From the NCBI RefSeq assembly GCF_003344965.1, contig NZ_CP031194.1:5766001-5830000 (forward strand): a DNA stretch of 64,000 bases, in the 5' to 3' direction. Shown here piece by piece: positions 46,103 through 54,534 of the stretch. Both the position numbers and the translations under genes were made by a program. The notes under the pieces were generated by a model that worked only from the letters and a program-made list of their open reading frames with translations, ran no database searches and was not told the origin of the DNA. The DNA comes from Streptomyces paludis. Lineage in GTDB: Bacteria > Actinomycetota > Actinomycetes > Streptomycetales > Streptomycetaceae. Numbering within the stretch: position 1 is the stretch's first letter; each line of letters opens with the position of its first letter.

Positions 46103-46674
46103 TAGCGTCGCAACCTCTGGACCAGGCGTCCCCCCGCGAACGGCGGAACGGTGTCGGCGTCGTGGGGCGCAGAACGCTCCCCATGGTGGTCGTGAGTGAC
46201 CGGCGCTTCTCCCCTCCCCACCGCCGCTCGGCGCTGCGTTGCGCCTTGCGCGCCGGACTTGTAAACCCGCGGCGGTGGGGGGAATTCCAGCACAGTGCCG
46301 GACCTCCAACAAGGCCAGTGGTCAGCGCTGTGACCGGAATGACACGCCGTGAGCGCCGGGTCACCTGCCGTAGAAAGTGTTCATGGAGGAAACGGACTTA
46401 TATTGACGAGCCGCTTACGGGTGGGGGGTGTCCCGGTCCTGATGATCAGCAGTGGAATGTCACATTCAGTTATGCAATGTCCGTTTGTAAGGCAGGCGAA
46501 ATCTGTCCGGTACGCGGCAAATGTGAGGCGTTTGGTGAGCAAACTCACACGGTGATCGCCGATGGATCCTGATCTCCACGGGGAATCGTCTGTCTAGCCT
46601 GACGCTTTACAGGGATGGCAAATCCGACAACCCGCGCTCCGGCGCCCGTACTCCGACAGGGCCTGACACCACAC
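46103..46674. other. intergenic region upstream of cvnA1
   Basis: About 570 bases with lower GC than the genes around it and no reading frame showing coding bias. On the minus strand it carries GTGCTGGAATTC (46293-46282), shared with the cvnA2 upstream region, with GGAAT-N17-GTT. TAGCCT at 46595-46600 could be a -10 for the small gene at 46675. Confidence 0.5.
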
Positions 46675-46851
46675 ATGAAGACGACGATGCCGCTCCGAAC
46701 CACCGCGAACCCCCGGCGCACCACGCTGGCGCATCTCAAGGACGCCGAGGACCTGGCCCCGACGGAACGCCCGGAGCACGCCGTCGCCCTGCCGAACCGC
46801 ACCGCCAACCCCCGCCGTACGACGCTCATGGTCGCTCCCACCGCCCAGTAG
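46675..46851 (+). CDS. 58-residue protein with duplicated NPRRTTL motif
   Basis: A small basic protein (starting MKTTMPLRTTANPRRTTL) with two near-identical motifs, RTTANPRRTTL near the N-terminus and RTANPRRTTLM near the C-terminus, joined by an acidic helix-like linker (AHLKDAEDLAPTERPEH). G/C third-base bias begins at this ATG. An in-frame ATG at 46615 is preceded by non-biased codons. There is no strong ribosome-binding site, signal peptide or cysteine. I do not recognise a family. It lies between cvnA1 and the FAH-family gene, with no modifying enzyme nearby. Confidence 0.55.
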   Translation: MKTTMPLRTTANPRRTTLAHLKDAEDLAPTERPEHAVALPNRTANPRRTTLMVAPTAQ

Positions 46852-47004
46852 GTTCCACGGGTTTTCCGTCCCCGCATCCCCTCATACGCGCGAGGGACGT
46901 CTCCCGTTCACGCCCGGCCTCCACGGCCGGGCGTCCGTCGTCCCCCTCGCTCATCTAGCCTGGAGCGTCCAGACCAGCGAGCAAGTGAGGGGCGACAGCA
47001 TCCC

Positions 47005-47790
47005 GTGCGCATCGCCAGATTCTCCATCGACGGCAATGTCGCCTTCGGCGCGGTCGAGGGCGAAGGCACCGGCGACTCCGCCGGCCTCGTCCTCGACATC
47101 ATCAAGGGCATTCCGTACGCCGACTTCGAACTCTCCGGGACCAAGGTCCCGCTGAGCAAGGTGCGGCTCCTGCCGCCCGTCCTCCCCAACAAGGTCGTCG
47201 GGTACGCCCGCAACTACCGGGACCACGCGGCCGAGCTGGGCAACGAGGTCCCGCCCGTACCGTTCGCCTTCCTCAAGCCGACCACCTCGGTGATCGGCTC
47301 CGGCGACGCGATCGAGTACCCCGCCTTCTCGAACGACGTGAGTTACGAGGCGGAGCTGGCCGTGGTCATCGGCCGGATGTGCCGCGAGGTGCCGCGCGAG
47401 CGCGTGAAGGACGTCATCTTCGGCTACACCTGCGCCAATGACGTCACCGCGCGCGACACCCAGAAGACCGAGAAGCAGTGGGCCCGGGCCAAGGGCTTCG
47501 ACACCTCGTGCCCGCTCGGCCCCTGGGTGGAGACCGAGCTGGACCCGGCGGATCTGACGATCCAGTGCACGGTCAACGGCGAACAGCGGCAGCTCGGCCG
47601 TACGAGCGAGATGGTCACGTCCATCGAGGACCTGATCGTCAACATCACCGAGGCCATGACGCTCCTCCCGGGTGACGTCATCCTCACGGGCACCCCCGCG
47701 GGGGTCGGCCCCCTGCACGTCGGCGACGAGATCGCCGTCACCATCGAAGGCATCGGCACTCTCACCAACAGGGTGATCAAGCGTGGCTAG
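47005..47790 (+). CDS. fumarylacetoacetate hydrolase-family protein
   Basis: A 261-residue metal-dependent enzyme of the FAH superfamily, which includes acylpyruvases, oxaloacetate decarboxylases and aromatic-degradation hydrolases. Signatures are [27 protein letters not shown], the metal-binding [21 protein letters not shown], and [14 protein letters not shown] start with GAGGGG upstream. It overlaps gltX by 8 bases, so the two are likely translationally coupled, although no metabolic link is obvious. The substrate is unknown. Confidence 0.9.
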   Translation: MRIARFSIDGNVAFGAVEGEGTGDSAGLVLDIIKGIPYADFELSGTKVPLSKVRLLPPVLPNKVVGYARNYRDHAAELGNEVPPVPFAFLKPTTSVIGSGDAIEYPAFSNDVSYEAELAVVIGRMCREVPRERVKDVIFGYTCANDVTARDTQKTEKQWARAKGFDTSCPLGPWVETELDPADLTIQCTVNGEQRQLGRTSEMVTSIEDLIVNITEAMTLLPGDVILTGTPAGVGPLHVGDEIAVTIEGIGTLTNRVIKRG

Positions 47791-49273
47791 CGCACACACC
47801 GGCACGGACCCCGGCGTCCGGGTACGTTTCTGTCCCTCCCCGACCGGCAACCCCCATGTGGGACTGGTCCGCACCGCCCTCTTCAACTGGGCGTTCGCCC
47901 GCCATCACGGCGGCACCCTGGTCTTCCGTATCGAGGACACCGACGCGGCCCGCGACTCCGAGGAGTCGTACGGCCAGCTGCTCGACGCGATGCGCTGGCT
48001 GGGGCTCGACTGGGACGAGGGCCCCGAGATCGGCGGCCCGCACGCGCCGTACCGCCAGTCGCAGCGGATGGACCTCTACCGGGACACCGCCGCGAAGCTG
48101 CTGGCGGCGGGCCACGCGTACCACTGCTACTGCACCACCGAGGAGCTGGACGCCCGGCGTGACGCCGCGCGCGCGGCCGGCCGCCCCTCCGGGTACGACG
48201 GCCACTGCCGCGAGCTGAGCGACGGGCGAAAGGCGGCGTACGAGGCCGAGGGCCGTACCTCGATCGTGCGCTTCCGGATGCCCGACGAGCCGATCACCTT
48301 CACGGACCTGGTCCGCGGCGAGCTGACGTTCACCCCGGAGAACGTGCCGGACTACGGCATCGTCCGCGCCAACGGCGCCCCGCTCTACACGCTCGTCAAC
48401 CCGGTCGACGACGCGCTGATGGAGATCACCCACGTACTGCGCGGCGAGGACCTCCTCTCCTCCACCCCGCGGCAGGTCGCGCTCTACAAGGCGCTGATCG
48501 AGCTGGGCATCGCCAAGGACATCCCGGCGTTCGGGCACCTTCCGTATGTCATGGGCGAGGGCAACAAGAAGCTCTCCAAGCGCGATCCGCAGGCGTCCCT
48601 CAACCTCTACCGCGAGCGCGGCTTCCTGCCCGAGGGGCTGCTCAACTACCTCTCGCTGCTGGGCTGGTCGCTCTCCGCCGACCGCGATCTCTTCTCCATG
48701 GACGAGATGGTCGCCGCGTTCGACATCGCGGACGTCAACGCGAACCCGGCCCGTTTCGACCTGAAGAAGGCCGAGGCGATCAACGCCGACCACATCCGGA
48801 AGCTGGACGTGGCGGCGTTCACCGAGGCGTGCGGGCCCTGGCTGCGGGCCCCGTACGCGCCGTGGGCGCCCGAGTCCTTCGACGCCGCCGCCTTCGCGGT
48901 GCTGGCGCCGCTCGCCCAGACCCGGGTCACGGTCCTCTCGGACATCACCGCCAACGTCGACTTCCTCTTCCTCGACGAGCCGGTGGCGGACGAGGCGTCC
49001 TGGACGAAGGCGATGAAGCCGGGCGCGGACGCGCTGCTGGCCACCGCCCGTACGAAGATCGCCGAGGCGGAGTGGACCGCCGAGGCGCTCAAGGACGCGG
49101 TGCTGGCGGCCGGCGAGGAGCACGGCCTCAAGCTCGGCAAGGCCCAGGCCCCGGTCCGCGTCGCGACCACCGGACGCACGGTCGGCCTGCCGCTCTTCGA
49201 GTCGCTGGAGATCCTCGGCCGGGACCGCACCCTGTCCCGGATCGACGCGGCGCTGGCGAAGCTCGCCGGGTGA
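47783..49273 (+). CDS. gltX: glutamyl-tRNA synthetase
   Basis: A 496-residue class I aminoacyl-tRNA synthetase. The HIGH-type motif is [10 protein letters not shown] near residue 20 and the KMSKS-type motif is KKLSKRDP near 260, with [12 protein letters not shown] between and the anticodon-binding helical domain at the C-terminus. In actinobacteria, which generally lack GlnRS, it also charges tRNA-Gln with Glu for later amidation. The start is GTG within the end of the FAH-family gene. Glu and Gln tRNA genes lie immediately downstream. Confidence 0.97.
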   Translation: MASAHTGTDPGVRVRFCPSPTGNPHVGLVRTALFNWAFARHHGGTLVFRIEDTDAARDSEESYGQLLDAMRWLGLDWDEGPEIGGPHAPYRQSQRMDLYRDTAAKLLAAGHAYHCYCTTEELDARRDAARAAGRPSGYDGHCRELSDGRKAAYEAEGRTSIVRFRMPDEPITFTDLVRGELTFTPENVPDYGIVRANGAPLYTLVNPVDDALMEITHVLRGEDLLSSTPRQVALYKALIELGIAKDIPAFGHLPYVMGEGNKKLSKRDPQASLNLYRERGFLPEGLLNYLSLLGWSLSADRDLFSMDEMVAAFDIADVNANPARFDLKKAEAINADHIRKLDVAAFTEACGPWLRAPYAPWAPESFDAAAFAVLAPLAQTRVTVLSDITANVDFLFLDEPVADEASWTKAMKPGADALLATARTKIAEAEWTAEALKDAVLAAGEEHGLKLGKAQAPVRVATTGRTVGLPLFESLEILGRDRTLSRIDAALAKLAG

Positions 49274-49326
49274 CGTGCTGACGCCCTGACGCGGGCGGTG
49301 GCCCTTCACCGGCGCGTTTACTCGTT

Positions 49327-49355
49327 TTGGAGCGCCGTCCGCGATCAGGTAATGT
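49327..49355 (+). promoter_or_regulatory. promoter of the tRNA cluster
   Basis: TTGGAG (49327-49332), 17-base spacer, TAATGT (49350-49355), about 85 bases before the first tRNA. The hexamers and spacing match a housekeeping promoter. Confidence 0.7.
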
Positions 49356-49440
49356 TCTTCCTGCGCCGCCCGAGAAGGCCGAAAGGCCGGGCCGGGAAGC
49401 GCAAGCCGGAACAGACCCCCATCAGGGGGTTCAGTTTTGG

Positions 49441-49512
49441 TGGGCTATGGTGTAATTGGCAGCACGACGGTTTCTGGTTCCGTTAGTCTAGGTTCGAGTC
49501 CTGGTAGCCCAG
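49441..49512 (+). tRNA. tRNA-Gln (CTG)
   Basis: A 72-base cloverleaf: acceptor TGGGCTA/TAGCCCA, anticodon CTG in loop TTCTGGT, and TTCGAGT in the T loop. The closing pair of the anticodon stem would be T-T. CCA is not encoded. Confidence 0.93.
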
Positions 49513-49536
49513 CGCAGATGAATTTCTGCAAATCAC

Positions 49537-49609
49537 GCCCCCGTTGTGTAGCGGCCTAGCACGCTGCCCTCTCACGGCAGTAGCGCCGGTTCGAATCCGG
49601 TCGGGGGTA
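49537..49609 (+). tRNA. tRNA-Glu (CTC), copy 1
   Basis: A 73-base cloverleaf: acceptor GCCCCCG/CGGGGGT with one G-T pair, anticodon stem CTGCC/GGCAG around CTC, T loop TTCGAAT. CCA is not encoded. Confidence 0.95.
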
Positions 49610-49670
49610 CAGATCCTTCTCTCCGACGTACTCGGGTCGCACCCGGACACGTTGATGCAGGATCGCTAGG

Positions 49671-49743
49671 GCCCCCGTTGTGTAGCGGCCTAGCACGCTG
49701 CCCTCTCACGGCAGTAGCGCCGGTTCGAATCCGGTCGGGGGTA
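49671..49743 (+). tRNA. tRNA-Glu (CTC), copy 2
   Basis: Identical to copy 1 over the whole tRNA, with unrelated flanks. Confidence 0.95.
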
Positions 49744-49755
49744 CTGAACAACCCA

Positions 49756-49827
49756 TGGGCTATGGTGTAATTGGCAACACGACGGTTTCTGGTTCCGTTG
49801 TTCTAGGTTCGAGTCCTGGTAGCCCAG
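49756..49827 (+). tRNA. tRNA-Gln (CTG), copy 2
   Basis: Same structure as the first tRNA-Gln. It differs in the D loop (GGCAACAC instead of GGCAGCAC) and the variable region (TTGTTC instead of TTAGTC). It keeps the T-T apposition in the anticodon stem. Confidence 0.93.
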
Positions 49828-49846
49828 CGCAGATGCTCTCTGCAAT

Positions 49847-49919
49847 GCCCCCGTTGTGTAGCGGCCTAGCACGCTGCCCTCTCACGGCAGTAGCGCCGGT
49901 TCGAATCCGGTCGGGGGTA
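49847..49919 (+). tRNA. tRNA-Glu (CTC), copy 3
   Basis: Identical to the other two tRNA-Glu copies. Last gene of the cluster. Confidence 0.95.
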
Positions 49920-49933
49920 CAAAGAAGCACATC

Positions 49934-49966
49934 GAAGAGGCCCTCCCTGACCGGGAGGGCCTCTTC
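49934..49966 (+). terminator. terminator of the tRNA cluster
   Basis: A perfect 14-base stem (GAAGAGGCCCTCCC and complement) with a 5-base loop, starting 15 bases after the last tRNA. About 150 bases beyond it, up to ndgR, hold nothing recognisable. Confidence 0.85.
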
Positions 49967-50118
49967 TGTCTGTGCAGGGCGCTGAGCGGCGTCGTCCCGT
50001 ACGGATCGGTGGGGCCGCTGCGGCGCTGGAGCGGCCTGCCGAAAGTCCGTCGTGGGTGGAAGGCGGGTAAGAGGGCCAAGGGGAGCGGGAGAGCGGAGTG
50101 CGCGGGAATGGGGGCGGC

Positions 50119-50835
50119 TCAGCTCGTACGGCGCAGGGCCTCGCTCAGCCGGCCCGCCGCGTCGATCACTGCCTGCGCGTGCATCCGGCCGGGGTGCCGG
50201 GTCAGCCGCTCGATCGGTCCGGATACCGAGACCGCCGCGACCACCCGGTTCGAGGGCCCGCGCACCGGCGCCGAGACGGAGGCCACCCCGGGCTCCCGCT
50301 CACCGATCGACTGGGCCCAGCCCCGGCGCCGTACGCCCGAGAGCGCCGTCGCCGTGAAACGGGCGCCCTGGAGGCCGCGGTGCAGCCGCTCCGGCTCCTC
50401 CCACGCCATCAGGATCTGGGCCGAGGAGCCCGCCTTCATCGTGAGGGTGGAGCCCACCGGGACCGTGTCCCGGAGTCCGGAGAGCCGCTCCGCCGCCGCC
50501 ACACATATCCGCATGTCGCCCTGGCGCCGGTAGAGCTGCGCGCTCTCGCCGGTCAGGTCCCGCAGATGCGTGAGTACGGGGCCGGCCGTGGCCAGCAGGC
50601 GGTCCTCACCGGCCGCGGCGGCCAGCTCGGCCAGCCGCGGACCGAGAATGAACCGGCCCTGCATGTCCCTCGCCACCAGCCGGTGGTGTTCCAGTGCCAC
50701 GGCCAGTCTGTGGGCCGTGGGCCGTGCGAGCCCGGTCGCCGCGACCAGTCCGGCGAGGGTGGCCGGACCGGACTCCAGGGCGCTCAGTACGAGAGCAGCC
50801 TTGTCGAGAACGCCGACGCCGCTAGAGTTGTCCAT
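50119..50835 (-). CDS. ndgR: IclR-family regulator NdgR
   Basis: A 238-residue transcription factor beginning MDNSSGVGVLDKAALVLSAL, as in NdgR/AreB of streptomycetes. Winged helix-turn-helix at residues 8-70 (ATLAGLVAATGLARPTAHRLAVALE), then the IclR effector domain (TMKAGSSAQILMAWEEPER, SIGEREPGVASVSAPVRG). NdgR is known as a regulator of leucine and other amino-acid genes and of antibiotic production. Its position divergent from leuCD fits that. The ATG follows TATCGT by 3 bases, and an inverted repeat lies just upstream. Confidence 0.94.
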   Translation of the reverse strand: MDNSSGVGVLDKAALVLSALESGPATLAGLVAATGLARPTAHRLAVALEHHRLVARDMQGRFILGPRLAELAAAAGEDRLLATAGPVLTHLRDLTGESAQLYRRQGDMRICVAAAERLSGLRDTVPVGSTLTMKAGSSAQILMAWEEPERLHRGLQGARFTATALSGVRRRGWAQSIGEREPGVASVSAPVRGPSNRVVAAVSVSGPIERLTRHPGRMHAQAVIDAAGRLSEALRRTS

Positions 50836-50849
50836 GAAACGATACTCGC

Positions 50850-50866
50850 GTCTCACTCTGTGAAAC
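50850..50866. promoter_or_regulatory. candidate NdgR operator in the ndgR-leuC gap
   Basis: GTCTCAC-TCT-GTGAAAC is an inverted repeat with one mismatch per seven-base arm, 15 bases upstream of the ndgR start. It is suited to autoregulation. Confidence 0.45.
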
Positions 50867-50983
50867 GCAAGTTCAATTTCCCGGGGAACTTGCCAACCTG
50901 TATGTACGGGCTCGTGGAGTATCGGGTCCCAGCCGGCGTCCGGAGCGTGGGGTACGGACGTGGGCCCACATATCTCTAGGAGT

Positions 50984-51002
50984 GCCGGCCACCGAGGCCG
51001 GC
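50984..51002 (+). promoter_or_regulatory. hairpin just before the leuC ribosome-binding site
   Basis: GCCGGCC/GGCCGGC with a 5-base loop ends one base before GGAGGG. It could influence translation initiation of leuC. Confidence 0.4.
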
Positions 51003-51015
51003 CGGAGGGAAAGCG

Positions 51016-52455
51016 ATGGGTAGGACACTCGCGGAGAAGGTCTGGGACGACCATGTCGTCCGGCGCGCAGAGGGCGAGCCCGACCTCCTCTTCATCGATC
51101 TGCACCTGCTGCACGAGGTGACCAGCCCCCAGGCGTTCGACGGCCTGCGCAAGGACGGCCGCCAGGTCCGGCGGCTCGACCTCACCATCGCGACCGAGGA
51201 CCACAACACCCCGACGCTCGACATCGACAAGCCCATCGCCGACCCGGTCTCCCGGATCCAGCTGGAGACCCTCCGCAAGAACTGCGCCGACTTCGGTGTG
51301 CGGCTGCACTCGCTGGGCGATGTCGAGCAGGGCGTCGTCCATGTCGTCGGCCCCCAGCTGGGGCTGACCCAGCCCGGCACCACCGTGGTCTGCGGCGACA
51401 GCCACACCTCCACCCACGGCGCCTTCGGCGCGCTGGCGTTCGGCATCGGCACCAGCCAGGTCGAGCATGTCCTGGCCACCCAGACGCTGCCGCTGGCCCG
51501 CCCCCGGACCATGGCCATCACGGTCGACGGCGAACTGCCCGCCGATGTCACCGCCAAGGACCTGATCCTCGCCGTCATCGCCCGGATCGGCACCGGCGGC
51601 GGCCAGGGCTACATCCTCGAATACCGGGGCTCGGCCATCGAGAAACTCTCGATGGAGGCCCGGATGACCATCTGCAACATGTCCATCGAGGCCGGCGCCC
51701 GGGCGGGCATGATCGCCCCCGACGACACCACCTTCGCGTACCTCAAGGGCCGCGACCACGCCCCGACGGGCGAGGACTGGGACGCCGCGGTCGCCTACTG
51801 GCGGACGCTGCGCACCGACGACGACGCGGTCTTCGACGCCGAGGTCGTCATCGACGCCACCGCCCTCGCCCCGTTCGTCACCTGGGGCACCAACCCCGGC
51901 CAGGGCGCGCCGCTCTCCTCGAACGTCCCCGACCCGGCTTCGTACGAGGACGCTTCGGAGCGCCTCGCCGCCGAAAAGGCCCTGGAATACATGGGGTTGA
52001 CCGCCGGGCAGGCGCTGCGCGACATCAAGGTCGACACCGTCTTCGTAGGCTCCTGCACCAACGGCCGTATCGAGGACCTGCGCTCGGCGGCCTCGCTGCT
52101 GGACGGGCGCAAAGTCGCCGACGGCGTACGGATGCTGGTCGTCCCCGGCTCAGTCCGGGTCGCCCTCCAGGCCGTGGCCGAGGGCCTCGACAAGGTCTTC
52201 ACCGCCGCGGGGGCCGAATGGCGGCACGCGGGCTGCTCGATGTGTCTGGGCATGAACCCCGACCAACTCGCGCCCGGTGAGCGCTCCGCGTCCACGTCCA
52301 ACCGCAACTTCGAGGGCAGGCAGGGCAAGGGCGGCCGGACCCATCTGGTCTCTCCGCAGGTCGCCGCCGCCACCGCCGTACTGGGCCATCTGGCCTCGCC
52401 CGCAGACCTGTCCGGCGCCGCAGCCGGCGACCGTACGCCCGCTGGAGCGCGATAA
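51016..52455 (+). CDS. leuC: 3-isopropylmalate dehydratase large subunit
   Basis: A 479-residue aconitase-family protein that, with LeuD, isomerises 2- to 3-isopropylmalate in leucine synthesis. The [4Fe-4S] ligands are the Cys of VGSCTNGR and the two Cys of GCSMCLGMN. Substrate-site stretches [28 protein letters not shown] and [21 protein letters not shown] are intact. GGAGGG precedes the ATG. leuD begins two bases after the stop. Confidence 0.97.
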   Translation: MGRTLAEKVWDDHVVRRAEGEPDLLFIDLHLLHEVTSPQAFDGLRKDGRQVRRLDLTIATEDHNTPTLDIDKPIADPVSRIQLETLRKNCADFGVRLHSLGDVEQGVVHVVGPQLGLTQPGTTVVCGDSHTSTHGAFGALAFGIGTSQVEHVLATQTLPLARPRTMAITVDGELPADVTAKDLILAVIARIGTGGGQGYILEYRGSAIEKLSMEARMTICNMSIEAGARAGMIAPDDTTFAYLKGRDHAPTGEDWDAAVAYWRTLRTDDDAVFDAEVVIDATALAPFVTWGTNPGQGAPLSSNVPDPASYEDASERLAAEKALEYMGLTAGQALRDIKVDTVFVGSCTNGRIEDLRSAASLLDGRKVADGVRMLVVPGSVRVALQAVAEGLDKVFTAAGAEWRHAGCSMCLGMNPDQLAPGERSASTSNRNFEGRQGKGGRTHLVSPQVAAATAVLGHLASPADLSGAAAGDRTPAGAR

Positions 52456-52457
52456 CC

Positions 52458-53066
52458 ATGGAAGCCTTCACCATCCACACCGGCCGCGCCGTTCCGCTGC
52501 GCCGCAGCAACGTCGACACCGACCAGATCATCCCGGCCCACTGGCTCAAGAAGGTCACCCGCGACGGCTTCGAGGACGGGCTCTTCGAGGCGTGGCGCAA
52601 GGACCCGGAGTTCGTGCTCAACCGGCCCGAGCGCGCCGGGGCCAGTGTGCTGATCGCCGGACCGGACTTCGGCACCGGGTCCTCTCGTGAACATGCTGTG
52701 TGGGCCTTGCAGAACTATGGTTTCCAGACCGTCATCTCCTCCCGGTTCGCGGATATCTTCCGTGGGAACTCGCTCAAGAACGGTCTGCTGACCGTGGTTC
52801 TGGAGCAGTCGGTGGTGGATGCCCTCTGGGAGATCACCGAGAGCGACCCGACGGCCGAGGTGACCGTGGACCTGGAGAAGCGCCAGGTTCGGGCCACTTC
52901 CCCCGACGGAGCAGCGCTTGTGGCTGATTTCGACCTTGACGAGAATGCCCGCTGGCGGCTGCTGAACGGGCTGGACGACATCAGTCTCACCCTCCAGAAC
53001 GAGGCGGACATCGCCACATACGAGGCCGGCAGGCCCTCCTTCAAACCCCGCACAATTACCGTCTGA
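52458..53066 (+). CDS. leuD: 3-isopropylmalate dehydratase small subunit
   Basis: A 202-residue swivel-domain partner of LeuC. Signatures are [17 protein letters not shown], the substrate-specificity loop [19 protein letters not shown], and [15 protein letters not shown]. Length is normal. It is tightly coupled to leuC (two-base gap) and followed by a terminator. Codons in the second half use slightly more T and A than neighbouring genes. Confidence 0.96.
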   Translation: MEAFTIHTGRAVPLRRSNVDTDQIIPAHWLKKVTRDGFEDGLFEAWRKDPEFVLNRPERAGASVLIAGPDFGTGSSREHAVWALQNYGFQTVISSRFADIFRGNSLKNGLLTVVLEQSVVDALWEITESDPTAEVTVDLEKRQVRATSPDGAALVADFDLDENARWRLLNGLDDISLTLQNEADIATYEAGRPSFKPRTITV

Positions 53067-53096
53067 GCAGCGCTTTTCCCCTACTGTTCCACCACC

Positions 53097-53124
53097 GCAC
53101 CCCCTGCCGTCCGGCAGGGGGTGC
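53097..53124 (+). terminator. terminator after leuD
   Basis: A 12-base perfect stem (GCACCCCCTGCC and complement) with a GTCC loop, followed by a T-rich stretch. Confidence 0.85.
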
Positions 53125-53181
53125 AGTTGTTTGTTGAGCCCCCGTCGGGCGACAACTCGCCCCAGATGGCACAATCGGCGC

Positions 53182-53409
53182 ATGGAACGCGACAACCAAC
53201 TCAAGCTCTACGGGTTGGTCGCCGAACAACTCAAAGAAGCGCATGCGACGGTGCGTGCACTGCAAGTCCCGGAGGGCGTGCGCAAGGCGCTCTCCCGGAA
53301 GCTGCTCGTCATCACGGCGGCGGCCAAACACGATCTCCCGGACGCGGCACGGCGTCTGGACCGCTTGCTGAAGGACCTCGACGAGGGCCGATTTCCCGAA
53401 GGTGAGTGA
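53182..53409 (+). CDS. 75-residue helical protein of unknown function
   Basis: A small, charged, entirely helical-looking protein (starting MERDNQLKLYGLVAEQLKEAH) without signal peptide or cysteine. No ribosome-binding site is seen. CACAAT ends 6 bases before the ATG, compatible with a leaderless mRNA. It sits between the leuD terminator and the hupS promoter. I recognise it only as a conserved-looking actinobacterial hypothetical. Confidence 0.65.
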   Translation: MERDNQLKLYGLVAEQLKEAHATVRALQVPEGVRKALSRKLLVITAAAKHDLPDAARRLDRLLKDLDEGRFPEGE

Positions 53410-53472
53410 CCTCCGTGGAACTCCGCCAGGTCGACTTCGTTGCGGCACTAGGGTGATTAGCCCGTTTCGTGT

Positions 53473-53501
53473 TTGATTTGCGGTATATATCTGCCTAACG
53501 T
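53473..53501 (+). promoter_or_regulatory. hupS promoter
   Basis: TTGATT (53473-53478), 17-base spacer, TAACGT (53496-53501), within an AT-rich stretch that also contains TATATAT. About 55 bases before the start codon. Confidence 0.55.
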
Positions 53502-53555
53502 GCGAAAAAAGCTTGAACACTTTCGTTCTGGCAATGTGTCTCCGAAGGGGAAGAC

Positions 53556-54218
53556 GTGAACAAGGCGCAGCTCGTAGAAGCGATCGCGGACAAGGTCGGC
53601 GGCAGGCAGCAGGCCGCCGACGCGGTGGACGCGGTACTCGACGCGATCGTCCGCGCGGTCGTCGCCGGTGACCGGGTCTCGGTGACCGGCTTCGGCTCGT
53701 TCGAGAAGGTCGACCGCCCGGCCCGCTACGCCCGTAACCCGCAGACGGGTGAGCGCGTCCGGGTCAAGAAGACCTCGGTGCCGCGCTTCCGCGCGGGTCA
53801 GGGCTTCAAGGACCTGGTCAGCGGCTCGAAGAAGCTCCCGAAGAACGACGTGGCGGTCAAGAAGGCCCCCAAGGGCAGCCTCTCGGGCGGCGTTTCCAGC
53901 CGTACGACCGTGAAGGCCGCGGCCAAGAAGGCCACCGCCAAGAAGGCCACGGCGAAGAAGGCGGCGGTCAAGAAGACCACGGCCGCCAAGAAGACCACCG
54001 CGAAGAAGACCACCACGGCCAAGAAGGCCAGCCCCGCGGCGAAGAAGACCGCTGCCAAGAAGGCGACGGCCACCACCACCGCCAAGAAGGCCACGGCGAA
54101 GAAGACCGCGCCGGCGAAGAAGACCACGGCCAAGAAGGCCCCCGCCAGGAAGGCCACCGCGCGCACCACCACGGCGAAGAAGACCACCACCGCCGCCGCG
54201 GCCGCTGCCCGCAAGTAG
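53556..54218 (+). CDS. hupS: HU-family nucleoid protein with Lys/Ala-rich tail
   Basis: A 220-residue DNA-binding protein. Residues 1-92 form the HU fold (MNKAQLVEAIADKVGG, GFGSFEKVDRPARYARNPQTGE, and the VPRFRAGQGFK strand). Residues 93-220 form a basic tail of repeated AKKATAKK, KKTT and AAKK units, resembling eukaryotic linker histone tails. Streptomyces HupS has this architecture and is linked to spore nucleoid compaction. The start is GTG with GAAGGGGAAG upstream. The tail DNA is itself repetitive, so its length may vary between strains. Confidence 0.96.
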   Translation: MNKAQLVEAIADKVGGRQQAADAVDAVLDAIVRAVVAGDRVSVTGFGSFEKVDRPARYARNPQTGERVRVKKTSVPRFRAGQGFKDLVSGSKKLPKNDVAVKKAPKGSLSGGVSSRTTVKAAAKKATAKKATAKKAAVKKTTAAKKTTAKKTTTAKKASPAAKKTAAKKATATTTAKKATAKKTAPAKKTTAKKAPARKATARTTTAKKTTTAAAAAARK

Positions 54219-54254
54219 GGCCGAGCGGAGGATGTGACAAAGGGCCACACGCGC

Positions 54255-54286
54255 CGGGCCGGGCTCCCCTCGGGGAGCCCGGCCCG
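54255..54286 (+). terminator. terminator after hupS
   Basis: A stem of up to 15 bases (CGGGCCGGGCTCCCC and complement) with a minimal loop, 36 bases after hupS. Confidence 0.75.
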
Positions 54287-54330
54287 CGGCGTTGCCCAGG
54301 GGTGCCGGGCGATGACCCGGTACGGCCGGG

Positions 54331-54534
54331 TCAGAGCGTCTGGAGCGTCACCAGCGTGATCCGCAGCCCCGCGCCGGCGCCCTCGGTCTCGATCCGCACC
54401 CGCTGCCCCGGCCGGAGCAGCCGCAGCCCGCCCGCGTCGAAGGCCGCCGCGCCGAACTCCACCGGAGTCCCGTCGTCCAGCAGCACACTTCCGGTGCGCG
54501 TCCCGGCGTCATAGGTGTACGAGGTCGCCTGCAT
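54331..54534 (-). CDS. 67-residue beta-rich protein coupled to cofC
   Basis: A small protein starting MQATSYTYDAGTRTGSVLLDDGTPVEF, predicted beta-stranded, with LLRPGQRVRIETEG. The pattern recalls an OB-type or cold-shock-like barrel, but no RNA-binding motif is evident. Its ATG shares its A with the cofC stop codon (TGATG), so translation is almost certainly coupled. Function is unknown. Confidence 0.7.
   Translation of the reverse strand: MQATSYTYDAGTRTGSVLLDDGTPVEFGAAAFDAGGLRLLRPGQRVRIETEGAGAGLRITLVTLQTL

Noticed and set aside
46260..46290. SigR-type promoter (GGAAT-N18-GTT) for cvnA1
   Set aside because: The spacing is 17 rather than 18-19, and the matching position upstream of cvnA2 has GTA. 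It is reported only as a shared motif.
46162..46572. Possible 136-codon gene upstream of the NPRRTTL protein
   Set aside because: Codon third positions show no G/C bias, no ribosome-binding site is present, and it covers the presumed cvnA1 promoter.
46675..46851. RiPP precursor peptide
   Set aside because: The repeated motif is suggestive, but there is no modification enzyme, protease or exporter gene nearby.
49690..49872. Short open frames across the tRNA cluster
   Set aside because: They arise from the tRNA sequences themselves and recur with each tRNA copy.
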